Below are positions 7,670-17,739 of a stretch of DNA of 64,000 nucleotides, in pieces. The stretch's first letter is position 1. Every line of letters begins with the position of its first letter. A model generated the notes under the pieces. That model was not told the DNA's origin. It did no database searches and saw nothing but the letters and a program-made list of their open reading frames with translations. The position numbers were made by a program, and so were the translations under genes. Origin of the DNA: Bifidobacterium goeldii (GTDB lineage: Bacteria > Actinomycetota > Actinomycetes > Actinomycetales > Bifidobacteriaceae); NCBI RefSeq assembly GCF_003951095.1, contig NZ_QXGL01000003.1:1-64000 (forward strand), in the 5' to 3' direction.

Positions 7670-9676
7670 ATGACAGATCATGCGGAGGCGCTGGGGGCGC
7701 TGAAACGATACTTTGGCTACGATGCATTTCGTTCCGGTCAAGAAGGATTAGTCAACGCTATTCTTGATGGTCGCGATGTGCTTGGCGTTATGCCCACCGG
7801 TGCCGGTAAATCCGTGTGCTATCAGATTCCTGCAACACTGTTATCCGGCGTGACTATTGTTATTTCACCGCTTATTTCGCTGATGCGCGACCAAGTAGAT
7901 GCGCTGAATGATTCCGGTATTCCTGCCGCCTACATCAACACTACACAAGACAGTGATGAGCAATCCATGGTGCTCGCTCAAGCAGCTCGCGGGGATATTA
8001 AGCTGCTGTATGTAGCCCCTGAACGGTTGGAAACTGAACGATTCCGCAATTTTGCGACGCGCGTGCCTATTTCACTCATCGCTGTTGATGAAGCACACTG
8101 CGTGTCGCAGTGGGGGCAGGATTTTCGTTCCTCATATCTTGGCATTGGTGAATTTATTGCGGCGCTGCCTACTCGCCCTATTGTTGCCGCCTTTACTGCT
8201 ACTGCTACCGAACGCGTTCGCTACGATATCGTAACGCTGCTGGGTTTACGATCGCCGCAAGTTACCGTCACTGGATTCGATCGTGACAATCTGTATTTCG
8301 ATGTCATCAAAATCGAAACCAAACGCAAAGCCGCATGGGTCGCACAATATATTGCGCAGCATGCGGACGAGTCCGGCATTGTGTACTGCGCCACGCGCAA
8401 AGAAACCGAAGCGCTAGCAGCTTCACTGAATCACACGGTACCAATACTGCGCGCTGCGAGCAGCAGTGCAAGCTCAATGGCTAACGGGCCGATCGCGGTC
8501 GCCTACCATGGCGGCATGCCAGCAGAAGTGCGCGACAAAGCACAACGCGATTTCGTAACCGACCGGGTTCCTGTAGTAGTAGCTACCAATGCGTTCGGCA
8601 TGGGCATCGACAAGTCCAATGTGCGCTATGTTATCCACCACAATATGCCCGAATCGATCGAAGCATATTATCAGGAAGCAGGGCGCGCGGGGCGTGATGG
8701 TGAAGCGAGCCGATGCACACTACTGTGGAACGAATCTGACATTGTGACCCGCCGGCGTTTGCTTGATACCGACTATGAAAACGATCGCCTGACTCCAGAG
8801 GAACAGGAGATCGTGCGCGCTTCCAAACGGCGTTTGTTGGAAGGCATGGTCGGATACTGCCGCACTACTGACTGCTTACACACGTATGTGACCCGCTATT
8901 TTGGTGAGACGGTGACTGCTGGTGCGACTGCACGATGCAAAGGCGGCTGCACCAATTGCGACCACACGTTCGAAACCATTGACGTTACTGATATCGCGCG
9001 CAATATTAGCCGTTGTGTGCACGATGTCATGTACGACTATGGTGACGATGGCAAACCGACGCGCACTCCCGTACGCCAAGGCCTCGGCTCAGGCAAAATC
9101 ACTGCTATTCTGCGCGGATCAAAAGCACAGGATCTTCTCTCACGTCGTCTTGATCGCTGCCCAAGCTACGGCAAACTCGACGGTGTGAACGAAGCGCGCA
9201 TACGTGACGTGCTCAGTCAAATGACTACCGACCGATTCTTGTTTGTTACCGAAGGACGATTGCCGCTCGTCTGTTTTGGTGAGCGCGCTGCAGAAACGGT
9301 TGCCCCCGATTTTCATTATGAAATCAAACGCATAGAGCGCAAACCTGCGCGCACGCGTACCGCTTCACAGCGTGCAGCAGCTGGCAGTGATGTGCAAACA
9401 GCGGATACACCTGGTACGGCACTCGGATCGTTCACGCCAACTGATGACGATGAAGCATTATTCCAGCAGCTACGAGAACTGCGGTTAACCATTGCACGCG
9501 AACATAGCCTGCCACCATACATGGTGTTTAACGACCGTACGCTGCGCGACATGGCACAGTTACGACCCATCACTACTGCACAGTTTTTGGCAGTTAACGG
9601 CGTGGGGGAGAGCAAGCTCGCAAAATATGGCAAACGGTTTATGGAAGTAATCGCTGCAGCTTGTGCCTCACAGTAA
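7670..9676 (+). CDS. recQ: ATP-dependent DNA helicase RecQ
   Basis: A 668-residue superfamily 2 helicase unwinding DNA 3' to 5' in recombinational repair. Walker A is MPTGAGKS (about residue 41), the Walker B box is DEAH in AVDEAHCVSQWGQDFR, and helicase motif VI reads YYQEAGRAGRDG. A RecQ-type zinc module follows (cysteines in GYCRTTDC, CKGGCTNC), then a winged helix and a C-terminal HRDC domain (about 590-668, AQFLAVNGVGESKLAKYGKRF). The ATG is preceded by TATGAT eight bases upstream and only AGGG as a ribosome site, so a leaderless or very short leader is likely. luxS follows 80 bases later. Confidence 0.96.
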   Translation: MTDHAEALGALKRYFGYDAFRSGQEGLVNAILDGRDVLGVMPTGAGKSVCYQIPATLLSGVTIVISPLISLMRDQVDALNDSGIPAAYINTTQDSDEQSMVLAQAARGDIKLLYVAPERLETERFRNFATRVPISLIAVDEAHCVSQWGQDFRSSYLGIGEFIAALPTRPIVAAFTATATERVRYDIVTLLGLRSPQVTVTGFDRDNLYFDVIKIETKRKAAWVAQYIAQHADESGIVYCATRKETEALAASLNHTVPILRAASSSASSMANGPIAVAYHGGMPAEVRDKAQRDFVTDRVPVVVATNAFGMGIDKSNVRYVIHHNMPESIEAYYQEAGRAGRDGEASRCTLLWNESDIVTRRRLLDTDYENDRLTPEEQEIVRASKRRLLEGMVGYCRTTDCLHTYVTRYFGETVTAGATARCKGGCTNCDHTFETIDVTDIARNISRCVHDVMYDYGDDGKPTRTPVRQGLGSGKITAILRGSKAQDLLSRRLDRCPSYGKLDGVNEARIRDVLSQMTTDRFLFVTEGRLPLVCFGERAAETVAPDFHYEIKRIERKPARTRTASQRAAAGSDVQTADTPGTALGSFTPTDDDEALFQQLRELRLTIAREHSLPPYMVFNDRTLRDMAQLRPITTAQFLAVNGVGESKLAKYGKRFMEVIAAACASQ

Positions 9677-9756
9677 AACACTAGTATCAGTGGCACAATG
9701 AACAACAGTGGCCGGCATACAGGCACAGGCGGCCAATATCATGAAAGGAGCACACG

Positions 9757-10239
9757 ATGGCAGACAAACCCGTCGTTGAAAGTTTCCAACTCGATCACAC
9801 CAAGGTCAAAGCACCATACGTGCGGTATATTGACACGCAAACTGGTCCAAATGGTGACGTGATCTCCAACTATGATCTGCGTCTCGTGCAGCCGAACGAG
9901 AACGCTATTCCTACCGCTGGCCTGCACACTATCGAACACACCATCGCTGTGCTGTTGCGTGAACGCATTCCTGGTTATATTGACTGCTCGCCGTTCGGAT
10001 GCCGCACCGGCTTCCACCTGCTAACCTGGGGCACGCATTCGACCGAAGACGTGGCAAAAGCCCTTAAGGAATCGCTCGAATTCATTGCGTATAAGGCCAC
10101 TTGGGATGATGTGCCGGCCACCACGATCGAAAGCTGCGGCAACTACCGTGACCACAGCCTGTTCACTGCAAAAGAATGGTGCAAGGACATTCTCGCCAAA
10201 GGCATTAGCTCCGATCCGTTCGAACGCAAGGTCGTCTGA
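9757..10239 (+). CDS. luxS: S-ribosylhomocysteine lyase LuxS
   Basis: A 160-residue metalloenzyme that cleaves S-ribosylhomocysteine to homocysteine and DPD, the precursor of autoinducer-2. Metal ligands are visible as H57 and H61 (HTIEH) and C127 (ESCGNY); the catalytic cysteine is C82 in GCRTGF. Length and motifs are fully canonical. The product homocysteine feeds the transsulfuration pair 2-4 kb upstream, so the neighbourhood is a methyl-cycle and sulfur amino-acid region. The ATG is preceded by GAAAGGAG. No S-adenosylhomocysteine nucleosidase gene is in the window. Confidence 0.97.
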   Translation: MADKPVVESFQLDHTKVKAPYVRYIDTQTGPNGDVISNYDLRLVQPNENAIPTAGLHTIEHTIAVLLRERIPGYIDCSPFGCRTGFHLLTWGTHSTEDVAKALKESLEFIAYKATWDDVPATTIESCGNYRDHSLFTAKEWCKDILAKGISSDPFERKVV

Positions 10240-10361
10240 GCGCTGAGCACAGCCACGCACAAACGAGCTGGTAAACGATATCTGCGCGCTCTTGGACGAG
10301 TGCGCGTGATAGCCTTACCGCCAGTTGACAACACGCGAACAACGCGAACATGAGGTGACCG

Positions 10362-10889
10362 GTGACAGACAGTGCATCCACACGGCGATTCCGCCACGCG
10401 ACCATGCGCGACTACCCGCAAATGGAAAAAAACTATGCGCGCGCACGTGAGCTCATGGCTCGCAACGGCAATCCGACCCAATGGGGCAACACATTCCCGC
10501 GCCCCGAAGTCGTGCGCGACGACATTATTCACCGTCGCGCAATGCTGCTTGTTGACACTAGTGACGGCCGCGAACGCATCCTCGCCCAATTCGCACTCTG
10601 CCCCGGCGAAGACCCCACCTACAAGCACATCGACGGCGCTTGGCTGGACAATGACTCCTACGTCACCATCCACCGCATCGCATCCTCCGGTCTCGTCAAA
10701 CACGCTGCGCGAGACTGCATTGCTTGGGCTCTCAAACACTACGGCAACGTTCGCGCTGACACCCACCCCAACAATAAAGCCATGCAGCACGTCCTCGAAA
10801 CCAGCGGTTTCGCACGCTGCGGACTGATTCAACTGATTGACCGGCCGACCGATACAACGCGTATCGCTTACCAACGCCACGAGTGGTAA
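10362..10889 (+). CDS. GNAT family N-acetyltransferase
   Basis: A 175-residue GNAT protein. The N-terminal RFRHATMRDYPQMEKNYARA matches the first helix-strand of the fold, and the C-terminal ADTHPNNKAMQHVLETSGF is the typical acetyl-CoA-binding end. The acceptor is unknown. Translation starts at a GTG with GAGGTGACC just upstream. It lies 122 bases after luxS, followed by a bidirectional terminator, so it may be the last gene of that transcript. Confidence 0.82.
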   Translation: MTDSASTRRFRHATMRDYPQMEKNYARARELMARNGNPTQWGNTFPRPEVVRDDIIHRRAMLLVDTSDGRERILAQFALCPGEDPTYKHIDGAWLDNDSYVTIHRIASSGLVKHAARDCIAWALKHYGNVRADTHPNNKAMQHVLETSGFARCGLIQLIDRPTDTTRIAYQRHEW

Positions 10890-10891
10890 AT

Positions 10892-10928
10892 AAAAATGGC
10901 TTTCCATAACTCATGGAAAGCCATTTTT
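10892..10928. terminator. Bidirectional Rho-independent terminator
   Basis: The perfect 16-bp stem AAAAATGGCTTTCCAT / ATGGAAAGCCATTTTT around a five-base loop has A- and T-runs at its ends. It serves the convergent acetyltransferase and permease genes. Confidence 0.9.
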
Positions 10929-10952
10929 TATTAGCAAATGCTTACCGCGCGA

Positions 10953-12380
10953 TCAGGCGGTTTCGACCTTGTTTAACTTGGAACGCTTACGGCTGTACGC
11001 GAAGTAGACGATCAGGCCAAGGCCGAACCAGACGGCGAACCGCAGCCACGTCTCCCAGTTCAGGCCAGCGATCAGAATCAGGCAGAACACGATCGCGCAA
11101 ATCGGCGTGAATGGCACCAGCGGCGCACGGAAGCCACGGTGCGCGTCCGGCTGCGTCTTGCGCATCCACAGGATGCCGGCCGAGACGATAATGAACGCAG
11201 ACAGCGTACCGATGTTCACCAGCTCAAACAGCACGTTGATATTGATGAAACCACCGGCGATCGCCGTCAGGATGCCGAAGAACCACGTGCCCTTGAACGG
11301 CGTGCGATACTTCTCATGCACATGGCCGAAGAACTCCGGGAACAGGCCGTCACGGCTCATCGCATAGCAAATACGGCTCTGACCGTACAACTGCACGAGC
11401 ATCACGGTGGTCATGCCGATGAGTGCACCGAGGTTCACGATAAACGCGAGCCAGTTCATGCCGGTCTCAAGAATCACACCGGCCACCGGGGCATCAATGA
11501 AGTTGGCGAACTCCTTGTACGGCACGATACCGGTCATAATCAGCGTCATGATGATGTACAGCACGGTCGACACGGCCAGCGACAGCAGAATGCCCTTCGG
11601 CAGCGTCTTGTTCGGCTCGACCGTCTCCTCAGCGGAGGAAGACACCGCATCGAAGCCGATGAAGCTGAAGAACACGATCGACGCGGCCGGCACAATACCG
11701 TACGGCTGAGTCGAACCTGGTTGGAACGAGTAGATGCCATACGGGGAGAAATCCTGCCAGTTTTCCGGCCTCACATACCAGACGGTGCACACGATGAACA
11801 GCACGATGATCGCCAGCTTGATCATCACCATGATGTCGTTGGTCTTCTTCGTCTGGTTGATGCCGATCGACAGCACCCACGTGATCAGCAGCACGATCAC
11901 AAAACCGGGCAGGTTGAAATACGTCGTCACACCTGGCGTGGTGCCGTACGCGGCGGTCAGCTCGACCGGCAGGCTCAGGCCGAAGCCCTCAAGGAACTTG
12001 TTGAAATACCCCGACCAGCCGGCGGACACGGTGGCCGCCTGCAGCGCGTATTCAAGAATCAAATCCCAACCGATCACAAACGCGATCAGCTCGCCAAAAG
12101 CCAGATAGGAGTAAGAGTAAGCGGAACCGGAAACCGGGGCCATCGACGCGAATTCCGCGTAGCACAGGCCAGCAAAACCACAACAAATAGCGGCCAACAA
12201 GAAGGAAACAGAAAGGGCCGGGCCAGCGGTGAGCGCGCCCTTGCCAGTCAGCACAAAGATGCCGGTACCGATGATCGCGCCGATGCCAAGCATCGTCAGA
12301 TCAAACGTGTGCATCGTACGCTTTAACGGAGTGGATTCAGCGACCAGCTGATCCACCGATTTTTTGCGAAAAAGATCCAT
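10953..12380 (-). CDS. APC family amino acid permease
   Basis: A 475-residue integral membrane protein of the cationic amino acid transporter (CAT/YfnA-like) group of the APC superfamily, about 12 to 14 membrane segments. The first helix carries MLGIGAIIGTGIFVLTG, the substrate-binding GIG/GTG signature, and PVSGSAYSYSYLAFGE is helix 3. It imports an amino acid with protons or cations; the substrate is unknown. The frame extends further upstream, but MDLFRKKSVDQLV beginning at 12380 is the usual family start, preceded by GAGAGAAGA. It is divergent from alr across 272 bases, in which I see no further gene. Confidence 0.9.
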   Translation of the reverse strand: MDLFRKKSVDQLVAESTPLKRTMHTFDLTMLGIGAIIGTGIFVLTGKGALTAGPALSVSFLLAAICCGFAGLCYAEFASMAPVSGSAYSYSYLAFGELIAFVIGWDLILEYALQAATVSAGWSGYFNKFLEGFGLSLPVELTAAYGTTPGVTTYFNLPGFVIVLLITWVLSIGINQTKKTNDIMVMIKLAIIVLFIVCTVWYVRPENWQDFSPYGIYSFQPGSTQPYGIVPAASIVFFSFIGFDAVSSSAEETVEPNKTLPKGILLSLAVSTVLYIIMTLIMTGIVPYKEFANFIDAPVAGVILETGMNWLAFIVNLGALIGMTTVMLVQLYGQSRICYAMSRDGLFPEFFGHVHEKYRTPFKGTWFFGILTAIAGGFININVLFELVNIGTLSAFIIVSAGILWMRKTQPDAHRGFRAPLVPFTPICAIVFCLILIAGLNWETWLRFAVWFGLGLIVYFAYSRKRSKLNKVETA

Positions 12381-12639
12381 GAGTCTTCTCTCAATACGGA
12401 TTGGATATGGGCTGGACCGGACGGTTTTCCGGGACCCCGGCACGCCTCAACGCCGGGAATCAGAACATCTGCGTGGCCGCATGCATGAAAGTTACGGCAA
12501 AGCAAATATGTGCCGACAAGTGTATGGCTCGGCTATGGACAAGAAGTGGAGTTACGAGCATTTTCGTCTCAAGGGGTGGGATATTAGGGTTGTATGGCTG
12601 ATATATCAATGTCGTTGCCGATTCGTCATCATGCCGAGA

Positions 12640-12652
12640 CACAATAAGGGGC
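12640..12652 (+). promoter_or_regulatory. Probable leaderless promoter -10 element of alr
   Basis: CACAAT at 12640-12645 lies exactly seven bases before the alr ATG at 12653. The spacing places the transcription start at or next to the start codon. The same hexamer and spacing occur at purT. An overlapping AAGGGG could instead act as a close ribosome site. Confidence 0.4.
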
Positions 12653-14011
12653 ATGACTTTGAATGCAGCTGAAGAATTGCAGTTTTCATCCCCGGCTGGC
12701 GAGGCCAATTACGTTGCCGCGCGCCGCAAGTACCCCGCACAGGCGATTGTTGATCTGGCTGTGCTGCGCGACAACATGCGTCACCTGGTGGATGTTGTTG
12801 GGGGAGCGCATTCCGGCACCGCAGTAATGGGCGTAGTCAAAGCAGACGCTTACGGTCACGGTCTACTTCCTGCCGCACTCGCAGCGCTTGCGGGCGGTGC
12901 CACGTGGCTGGGAACTGCGCAATCGCATGAAGCGCTGCTGCTACGCAAGCTCGGTATTGGCGCTGACCGTTGCCATATTCTCACGTGGGTATACAACGGC
13001 ATGGATGCGCCGTTCGATGAGCTCATCGCCAATGATATTGACATTTCGCTTGGCTCCCTGCCGGGCATCGACGCAGTGGCAGCTGCCGCGCGCCGTCTCG
13101 GCAAGCCCGCTCGCGTGCATATCAAAGTCGACTCCGGCTTTGGCCGCAACGGCTTTACTCCCGCAGGATTTGACGCGGCGCTCGCCAAACTAGTGCCGCT
13201 CGCCAAAGAAGGTGTGCTGCACATTGTCGGCCAGTGGAGCCATCTTGCTGTCGCTGACAGCCCGGACGTACCCGAATTCGTAGCGTCCACTGACCGTCAG
13301 GTCGAAACGTTCAAAGAATTCACTGCGCGTATGGAAGCTGCTGGCATTCCGCCAGAAATTCGCCACTTGGCCAACACGGCAGCCACGCTCAACCGCCCGG
13401 AAATCCACTTCGAACTCACGCGCCCAGGCATTGGCCTGTATGGTTACGAGCCCGACCCGGCAATGGGCACCCCGCGCGACTGGCATTTGAAGCCCGCAAT
13501 GACCCTCCAAGCGCAGCTCGGCACGGTTAAAGACGTGGAAGCTGGCCACGGTATCTCCTACGGTCGCACGTATTTGACCCCTGATAACACGAGCACAGCG
13601 ATTGTGCCGCTCGGCTATGCGGATGGTATTCATCGCTCCGCTTCCGGATTCGATATGCAGGGCGCTAAGCACGTGGAGAAGGAAGGCGGCCCGGTGCGCA
13701 TCATGACCACCAAGGGCCCGCGTCTGCTGCGCGTCTCCGGGCGCGTGTGCATGGACCAGTTCATCGTCGACCTGCACGGCTCAGCCGCTGAACTCGGCGT
13801 ACACGAAGGCGACACGGTTGAACTGTTCGGGCCGGGCCGCGGCGAAGAATTCGCGGAGCCAACCGCCGACGATTGGGCACGCGCAGCCGGCACGATCAGC
13901 TATGAGATCTTCACCTGCCTGCGCAACCGCATCCCGCGCCTGTACGAGCACGCGGCCGACGTACTCGCTCCTGATGATCTTGCCAAGCTTGATCCAGCAT
14001 CATTGCTGTAA
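12653..14011 (+). CDS. alr: Alanine racemase
   Basis: A 452-residue fold-type III PLP enzyme interconverting L- and D-alanine for peptidoglycan. The PLP lysine is K63 in GVVKADAYGHG. The second catalytic residue, a tyrosine, lies in the C-terminal beta domain in GHGISYGRTY. RVHIKVDSGFGRNGF and RVCMDQFIVDL are further family motifs. It is longer than the roughly 370 residues usual for the family because of extensions at both ends and a loop around ASGFDMQGAKHVEKEGG. dgt follows 106 bases later. Transcription may start at the ATG. Confidence 0.96.
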   Translation: MTLNAAEELQFSSPAGEANYVAARRKYPAQAIVDLAVLRDNMRHLVDVVGGAHSGTAVMGVVKADAYGHGLLPAALAALAGGATWLGTAQSHEALLLRKLGIGADRCHILTWVYNGMDAPFDELIANDIDISLGSLPGIDAVAAAARRLGKPARVHIKVDSGFGRNGFTPAGFDAALAKLVPLAKEGVLHIVGQWSHLAVADSPDVPEFVASTDRQVETFKEFTARMEAAGIPPEIRHLANTAATLNRPEIHFELTRPGIGLYGYEPDPAMGTPRDWHLKPAMTLQAQLGTVKDVEAGHGISYGRTYLTPDNTSTAIVPLGYADGIHRSASGFDMQGAKHVEKEGGPVRIMTTKGPRLLRVSGRVCMDQFIVDLHGSAAELGVHEGDTVELFGPGRGEEFAEPTADDWARAAGTISYEIFTCLRNRIPRLYEHAADVLAPDDLAKLDPASLL

Positions 14012-14117
14012 GTTGTTGTACGTTACTGCACGTGTGCTGGTGCTGTACACGTCTGCTGCATAACCATCAGCAGACAATACAGTGACACGCGAGGGGCGGC
14101 ATACAGGGGGAGGGGCA

Positions 14118-15395
14118 ATGCGCGAAACAATACCGAACGGTGAAGCATACACCGCATTCGATGAGGAGCGCTGGGCCCCCGAGCCGCCAAAATCTAAGTC
14201 GCGCACCGCGTTTGAACGCGATCGTGCGCGACTTATTCACTCCTCGGCACTGCGACGACTCGGTGCGAAAAGTCAAGTATTAGTCGCTGGAACCGATGAT
14301 TTTGCGCGCACGCGACTCACGCATACGCTCGAAGTCGCACAAATCGGCCGGCAAATCGGCGCGCTCCTCGGATGCGATCCAGACATTGTTGATTGCGCCT
14401 GCCTCGCCCACGATTTAGGGCACCCACCATTCGGTCACAATGGAGAAAAAGCACTTGCTGACATCGCCTCGAATATCGGCGGGTTTGAAGGCAATGCGCA
14501 AACGGTACGTTTGCTCACGCGTCTCGAGCCGAAAATCTTCCATCCAGACGGCCGCCCCGCCGGCGTGAACCTCACTCGCGCCTCGCTCGACGCGGCTGTG
14601 AAATACCCCTGGACCCTAGCCGAAGCTGCCCATTGGGCAAAAACCACTGGTGCCAAACCCACCAAATTCTGCATCTACCCAGATGATGAACCAGTATTCC
14701 GTTGGCTGAAAACCAATGCGCCACAAGGCGTCAAACCAATGGAATGCCAAGTCATGGACTTGGCTGATGACATCGCCTACTGTGTGCACGATGTAGAAGA
14801 TGCTATCGCCACAGGCGCATGTAATCCGCTCGCGTTCGCTGATACGCGCGTTATTGATCGAATCGTCGAATCAACACGCGCTTGGTACGGCGGCCGTTGG
14901 AATGCCGATGGTCTTATTGCAGCATTTGCAAGACTGCGCAAACATCACGTATTCCCCTCACATTTTGACGGTTCACGGCAAGCATTAGCCCAATTGAAAA
15001 ACATTACCAGTGACCTCATTGGCCGATTCGCCTGGTCGGTAGAACATGCCACGCGCGATATGTACGGGGCAGGGCCATTAACCCGATACTCAGCGCATGT
15101 GGTTATTCCCGATGAAACCGCGTATGAAATCATGGCGTTAAAAGGTATTGCGGTGCATTTCGTGATGGCCCCGCGTGAACACGAGCCGTTCCACCAGCAG
15201 GAACGCCGGATTATCAACGATCTCATCGACGTACTCATGGCTGACTCCCCGCGACCATCGGATGCGCTGGAAAGCGTGTTCTTGCAGGATTGGGAGGAAG
15301 CGTCGAACGATGGCGAACGGTTGCGCGTAGCCATTGACCAAGTTGCCTCGCTTACCGATGGCTCGGCGCTCGCGTTGCATTCCATCCTGTGCTGA
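14118..15395 (+). CDS. dgt: Deoxyguanosinetriphosphate triphosphohydrolase (HD domain)
   Basis: A 425-residue HD-superfamily enzyme expected to hydrolyse dGTP to deoxyguanosine and triphosphate. The first His is in RLTHTLEVAQIGRQIG, the HD pair is in CLAHDLGHPPFGHNGE, and the distal Asp is in LADDIAYCVHD. The frame opens earlier at GTG 14082, but the ATG at 14118 is preceded by GGGGGAGGGG and gives the usual N-terminus. It lies directly before dnaG (91 bases), an arrangement common in actinobacteria and consistent with a role in dNTP balance near replication genes. Confidence 0.92.
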   Translation: MRETIPNGEAYTAFDEERWAPEPPKSKSRTAFERDRARLIHSSALRRLGAKSQVLVAGTDDFARTRLTHTLEVAQIGRQIGALLGCDPDIVDCACLAHDLGHPPFGHNGEKALADIASNIGGFEGNAQTVRLLTRLEPKIFHPDGRPAGVNLTRASLDAAVKYPWTLAEAAHWAKTTGAKPTKFCIYPDDEPVFRWLKTNAPQGVKPMECQVMDLADDIAYCVHDVEDAIATGACNPLAFADTRVIDRIVESTRAWYGGRWNADGLIAAFARLRKHHVFPSHFDGSRQALAQLKNITSDLIGRFAWSVEHATRDMYGAGPLTRYSAHVVIPDETAYEIMALKGIAVHFVMAPREHEPFHQQERRIINDLIDVLMADSPRPSDALESVFLQDWEEASNDGERLRVAIDQVASLTDGSALALHSILC

Positions 15396-15485
15396 ATGAG
15401 CGGTATTGCGTAAGATTGCGCTGTGCGCGTGGCGGTATGGAGCGATTGAGCAATACTGGCGCTCGCGTGCGGTAGGCTGAACCAT

Positions 15486-17615
15486 ATGGCTGGAATGATA
15501 CTGAAGGAAGACGTGGAGAAGGTGCGCGCTGCCGCGGACCTGTATGACATCGTATCTGCTTCTGTTACGTTAAAGCCTTCAGGCACTGGCACTTTCGTGG
15601 GATTATGCCCGTTCCATGATGAAAAAACACCGAGTTTCTCGGTACGCCCCACGCTTGGCGTATGGCACTGTTTCGGCTGCGGTCTTGGTGGCGACGTATT
15701 CGGTTACGTTGAACATCAAGAGAATATTGATTTTCGTGAAGCCGTAGAGCTGCTCGCGGATAAGTACCATATCGAACTGCATTATGACAAGGATGTAAAA
15801 CGCCCCGAGCATGCTGGCTCTAAGCGCGCGCGACTGCTCGAAGCGAATGAGGAAGCGCAGCGGTTCTTCATGTCGCAAATCATGACCAAAGAAGCGCTTG
15901 CTGCGCGCAAACTGTTGGGCGGGCGCAATTTCAGCAAAGCGGACTGTGAACGGTTCGGATGCGGGTACGCTCCGCAAGGCTGGGATAACCTTGTGCGCTA
16001 CTTGGCTGGTAAAGGATTTACCCAGCAAGAGATGCTTGACGCTGGTCTTGCACGCCAAGGGCAGCGTGGTATTTATGACTATTTTCGTGGGCGTGTGACG
16101 TGGCCGATTCGCGATTCGACTGGGCGAACGCTCGGATTTGGTGCGCGCAAACTGTACGACGATGATACGATTCAGGCGAAGTACATTAATACGCCAGATA
16201 CGCAGCTTTATCGCAAAACGCAAGTGTTGTATGGCATTGATTTGGCAAAGTCAGCCATTGTCAAGAAACGCCAAGCGGTTATTGTCGAAGGCTATACCGA
16301 TGTGATGGCTATGCATTTGGCGGGTGTTGATACTGCAATTGCTACGTGTGGTACCGCGTTTGGTGCTGAGCATGCCAAGATTGTGCGTCGTCTTATTGCG
16401 GACGATTCACTGGGTGCGGTGCAGCTGGTCGGCCCGCTCAAAGTCGACGGTCAAGCATTGAGTTCGCGTATTGTGTTCACGTTCGACGGGGATGCGGCAG
16501 GACAGAAAGCCGCATTGCATGCGTTTGGCTTAGATTCAGCGTTTTTGACGCAAACATTTGTTGCGGTGGCTGATGACAATCTTGACCCATGCGACTTGCG
16601 CATTAATCGTGGTGATCAGGCGGTGCGTGCGCTGATTGAGGGAGCGCGGCCGCTCTACGATTTTGTGATCGATACTGCAATTAACCGATTTGATACAGCG
16701 TTTACAACTGGTCAAATGGGCGCAGTGAAAGCGGTAGCGCCGCTTATTGCGCAGATTCGTGACCGTTCGCTGCTGGATTTGTATACGCGCAAAGCAACGC
16801 GGCGTATTGGCGTGGATCTTGATATTATGCGGCGCGAAGTGACTGCGGCTCGTCGCCGGTTGAATGTGCGTGACGATGACGCGTACGCTGGCAAGCGTCG
16901 TTTTAACGCGGGGGGCGCGGATGGTGCTGGCGTTCCTATGGTGGCCGGTGGTATTGCGTCCATGAACACTGTCGGCGTTGATGCAGCTAATCCGTATGCG
17001 AATCCGGCTGTGCGGCGCGCGTTGGAGCGTCGAGAAGCTGGGGAGCAATCGTATTTTCGTATTGATGACGCGGTGTTTATTTGCGAGCAGCAGTTTATGG
17101 CTACGTTGGTGCAGATTCCGCGGGCTGTTGATCCAGCAATGTTTGCGAAGCTGGATGCGAACTCCTTTGTTGCGCCGGTATTCCGTGCGCTGTTTGAAGC
17201 AGTAGAAGCGGCTGGCGGATTGCCAACGGCTGATACTCCGCAGGGATTGTGGCTGCATAATCTCAATAAGGCAGGCGGATTGACGTTGCAGACAGTAATT
17301 AACGAGTTGGCTGTGCTGCAATTACCGTTGCCGCCTTCAGATCAAGACCGTGCGGTAGCTGGCGGGCGTCAAGATACGCGGAACGCGGCTGCTGTACAGT
17401 TGCGTTCCGCGAGTCCGGCTGAGCGTCAATATGCTGCTGAATTGCTGGCTCGATTGCTGGATATGGGGTATATGCGGCGGATTGCTGCAGCGAAACGACG
17501 TATGGCGCGTATGGACGATGGGGCTGACAAGCTCAGTTTGCTTGGCGAGATCACGAAGTTGGAAACGGCTCGTAAGGATCTGCAAGCGCAGGTGTATGGC
17601 AATACTGTTGGCTAA
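15486..17615 (+). CDS. dnaG: DNA primase DnaG
   Basis: A 709-residue primase that makes RNA primers at the replication fork. The N-terminal CHC2 zinc finger uses C41, H44, C62 and C65 (CPFHDEKTPSFSV, WHCFGCG). The Toprim domain has the acidic motifs EGYTD and FTFDGDAAGQKAA; between them lies an unusual insertion of roughly 20 residues (ADDSLGAVQLVGPLKVDGQ). The C-terminal third is a helicase-binding-type domain rich in Ala/Arg. The start follows TAGGCT by seven bases and has no Shine-Dalgarno sequence, suggesting a leaderless transcript. Confidence 0.95.
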   Translation: MAGMILKEDVEKVRAAADLYDIVSASVTLKPSGTGTFVGLCPFHDEKTPSFSVRPTLGVWHCFGCGLGGDVFGYVEHQENIDFREAVELLADKYHIELHYDKDVKRPEHAGSKRARLLEANEEAQRFFMSQIMTKEALAARKLLGGRNFSKADCERFGCGYAPQGWDNLVRYLAGKGFTQQEMLDAGLARQGQRGIYDYFRGRVTWPIRDSTGRTLGFGARKLYDDDTIQAKYINTPDTQLYRKTQVLYGIDLAKSAIVKKRQAVIVEGYTDVMAMHLAGVDTAIATCGTAFGAEHAKIVRRLIADDSLGAVQLVGPLKVDGQALSSRIVFTFDGDAAGQKAALHAFGLDSAFLTQTFVAVADDNLDPCDLRINRGDQAVRALIEGARPLYDFVIDTAINRFDTAFTTGQMGAVKAVAPLIAQIRDRSLLDLYTRKATRRIGVDLDIMRREVTAARRRLNVRDDDAYAGKRRFNAGGADGAGVPMVAGGIASMNTVGVDAANPYANPAVRRALERREAGEQSYFRIDDAVFICEQQFMATLVQIPRAVDPAMFAKLDANSFVAPVFRALFEAVEAAGGLPTADTPQGLWLHNLNKAGGLTLQTVINELAVLQLPLPPSDQDRAVAGGRQDTRNAAAVQLRSASPAERQYAAELLARLLDMGYMRRIAAAKRRMARMDDGADKLSLLGEITKLETARKDLQAQVYGNTVG

Positions 17616-17649
17616 AACACGCGTAGCTGTTATCGTTTTCGTTTATAGT

Positions 17650-17680
17650 TTTATCGACAAACGATAAACTGCGGTATAAT
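17650..17680 (+). promoter_or_regulatory. Promoter with inverted-repeat operator for the DUF2975/HTH pair
   Basis: A consensus -10 TATAAT lies at 17675-17680. Just upstream, TTTATCG-ACAAA-CGATAAA (17650-17668) is a 7-bp inverted repeat filling the -35 and spacer region, where an HTH repressor would block RNA polymerase. A further TTATCG half-site lies near 17630. The downstream HTH protein is the natural candidate ligand. Confidence 0.55.
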
Positions 17681-17739
17681 GATGGTACATATTCACCCCG
17701 GCTTGTGATCGACGATCCGGTGACGGCAAGGAGGCCATC

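Noticed and set aside
11139-12326. Plus-strand frame of about 395 codons inside the permease region
   Set aside because: Its translation is His/Arg/Asp-rich and lies wholly antisense to a clear APC permease.
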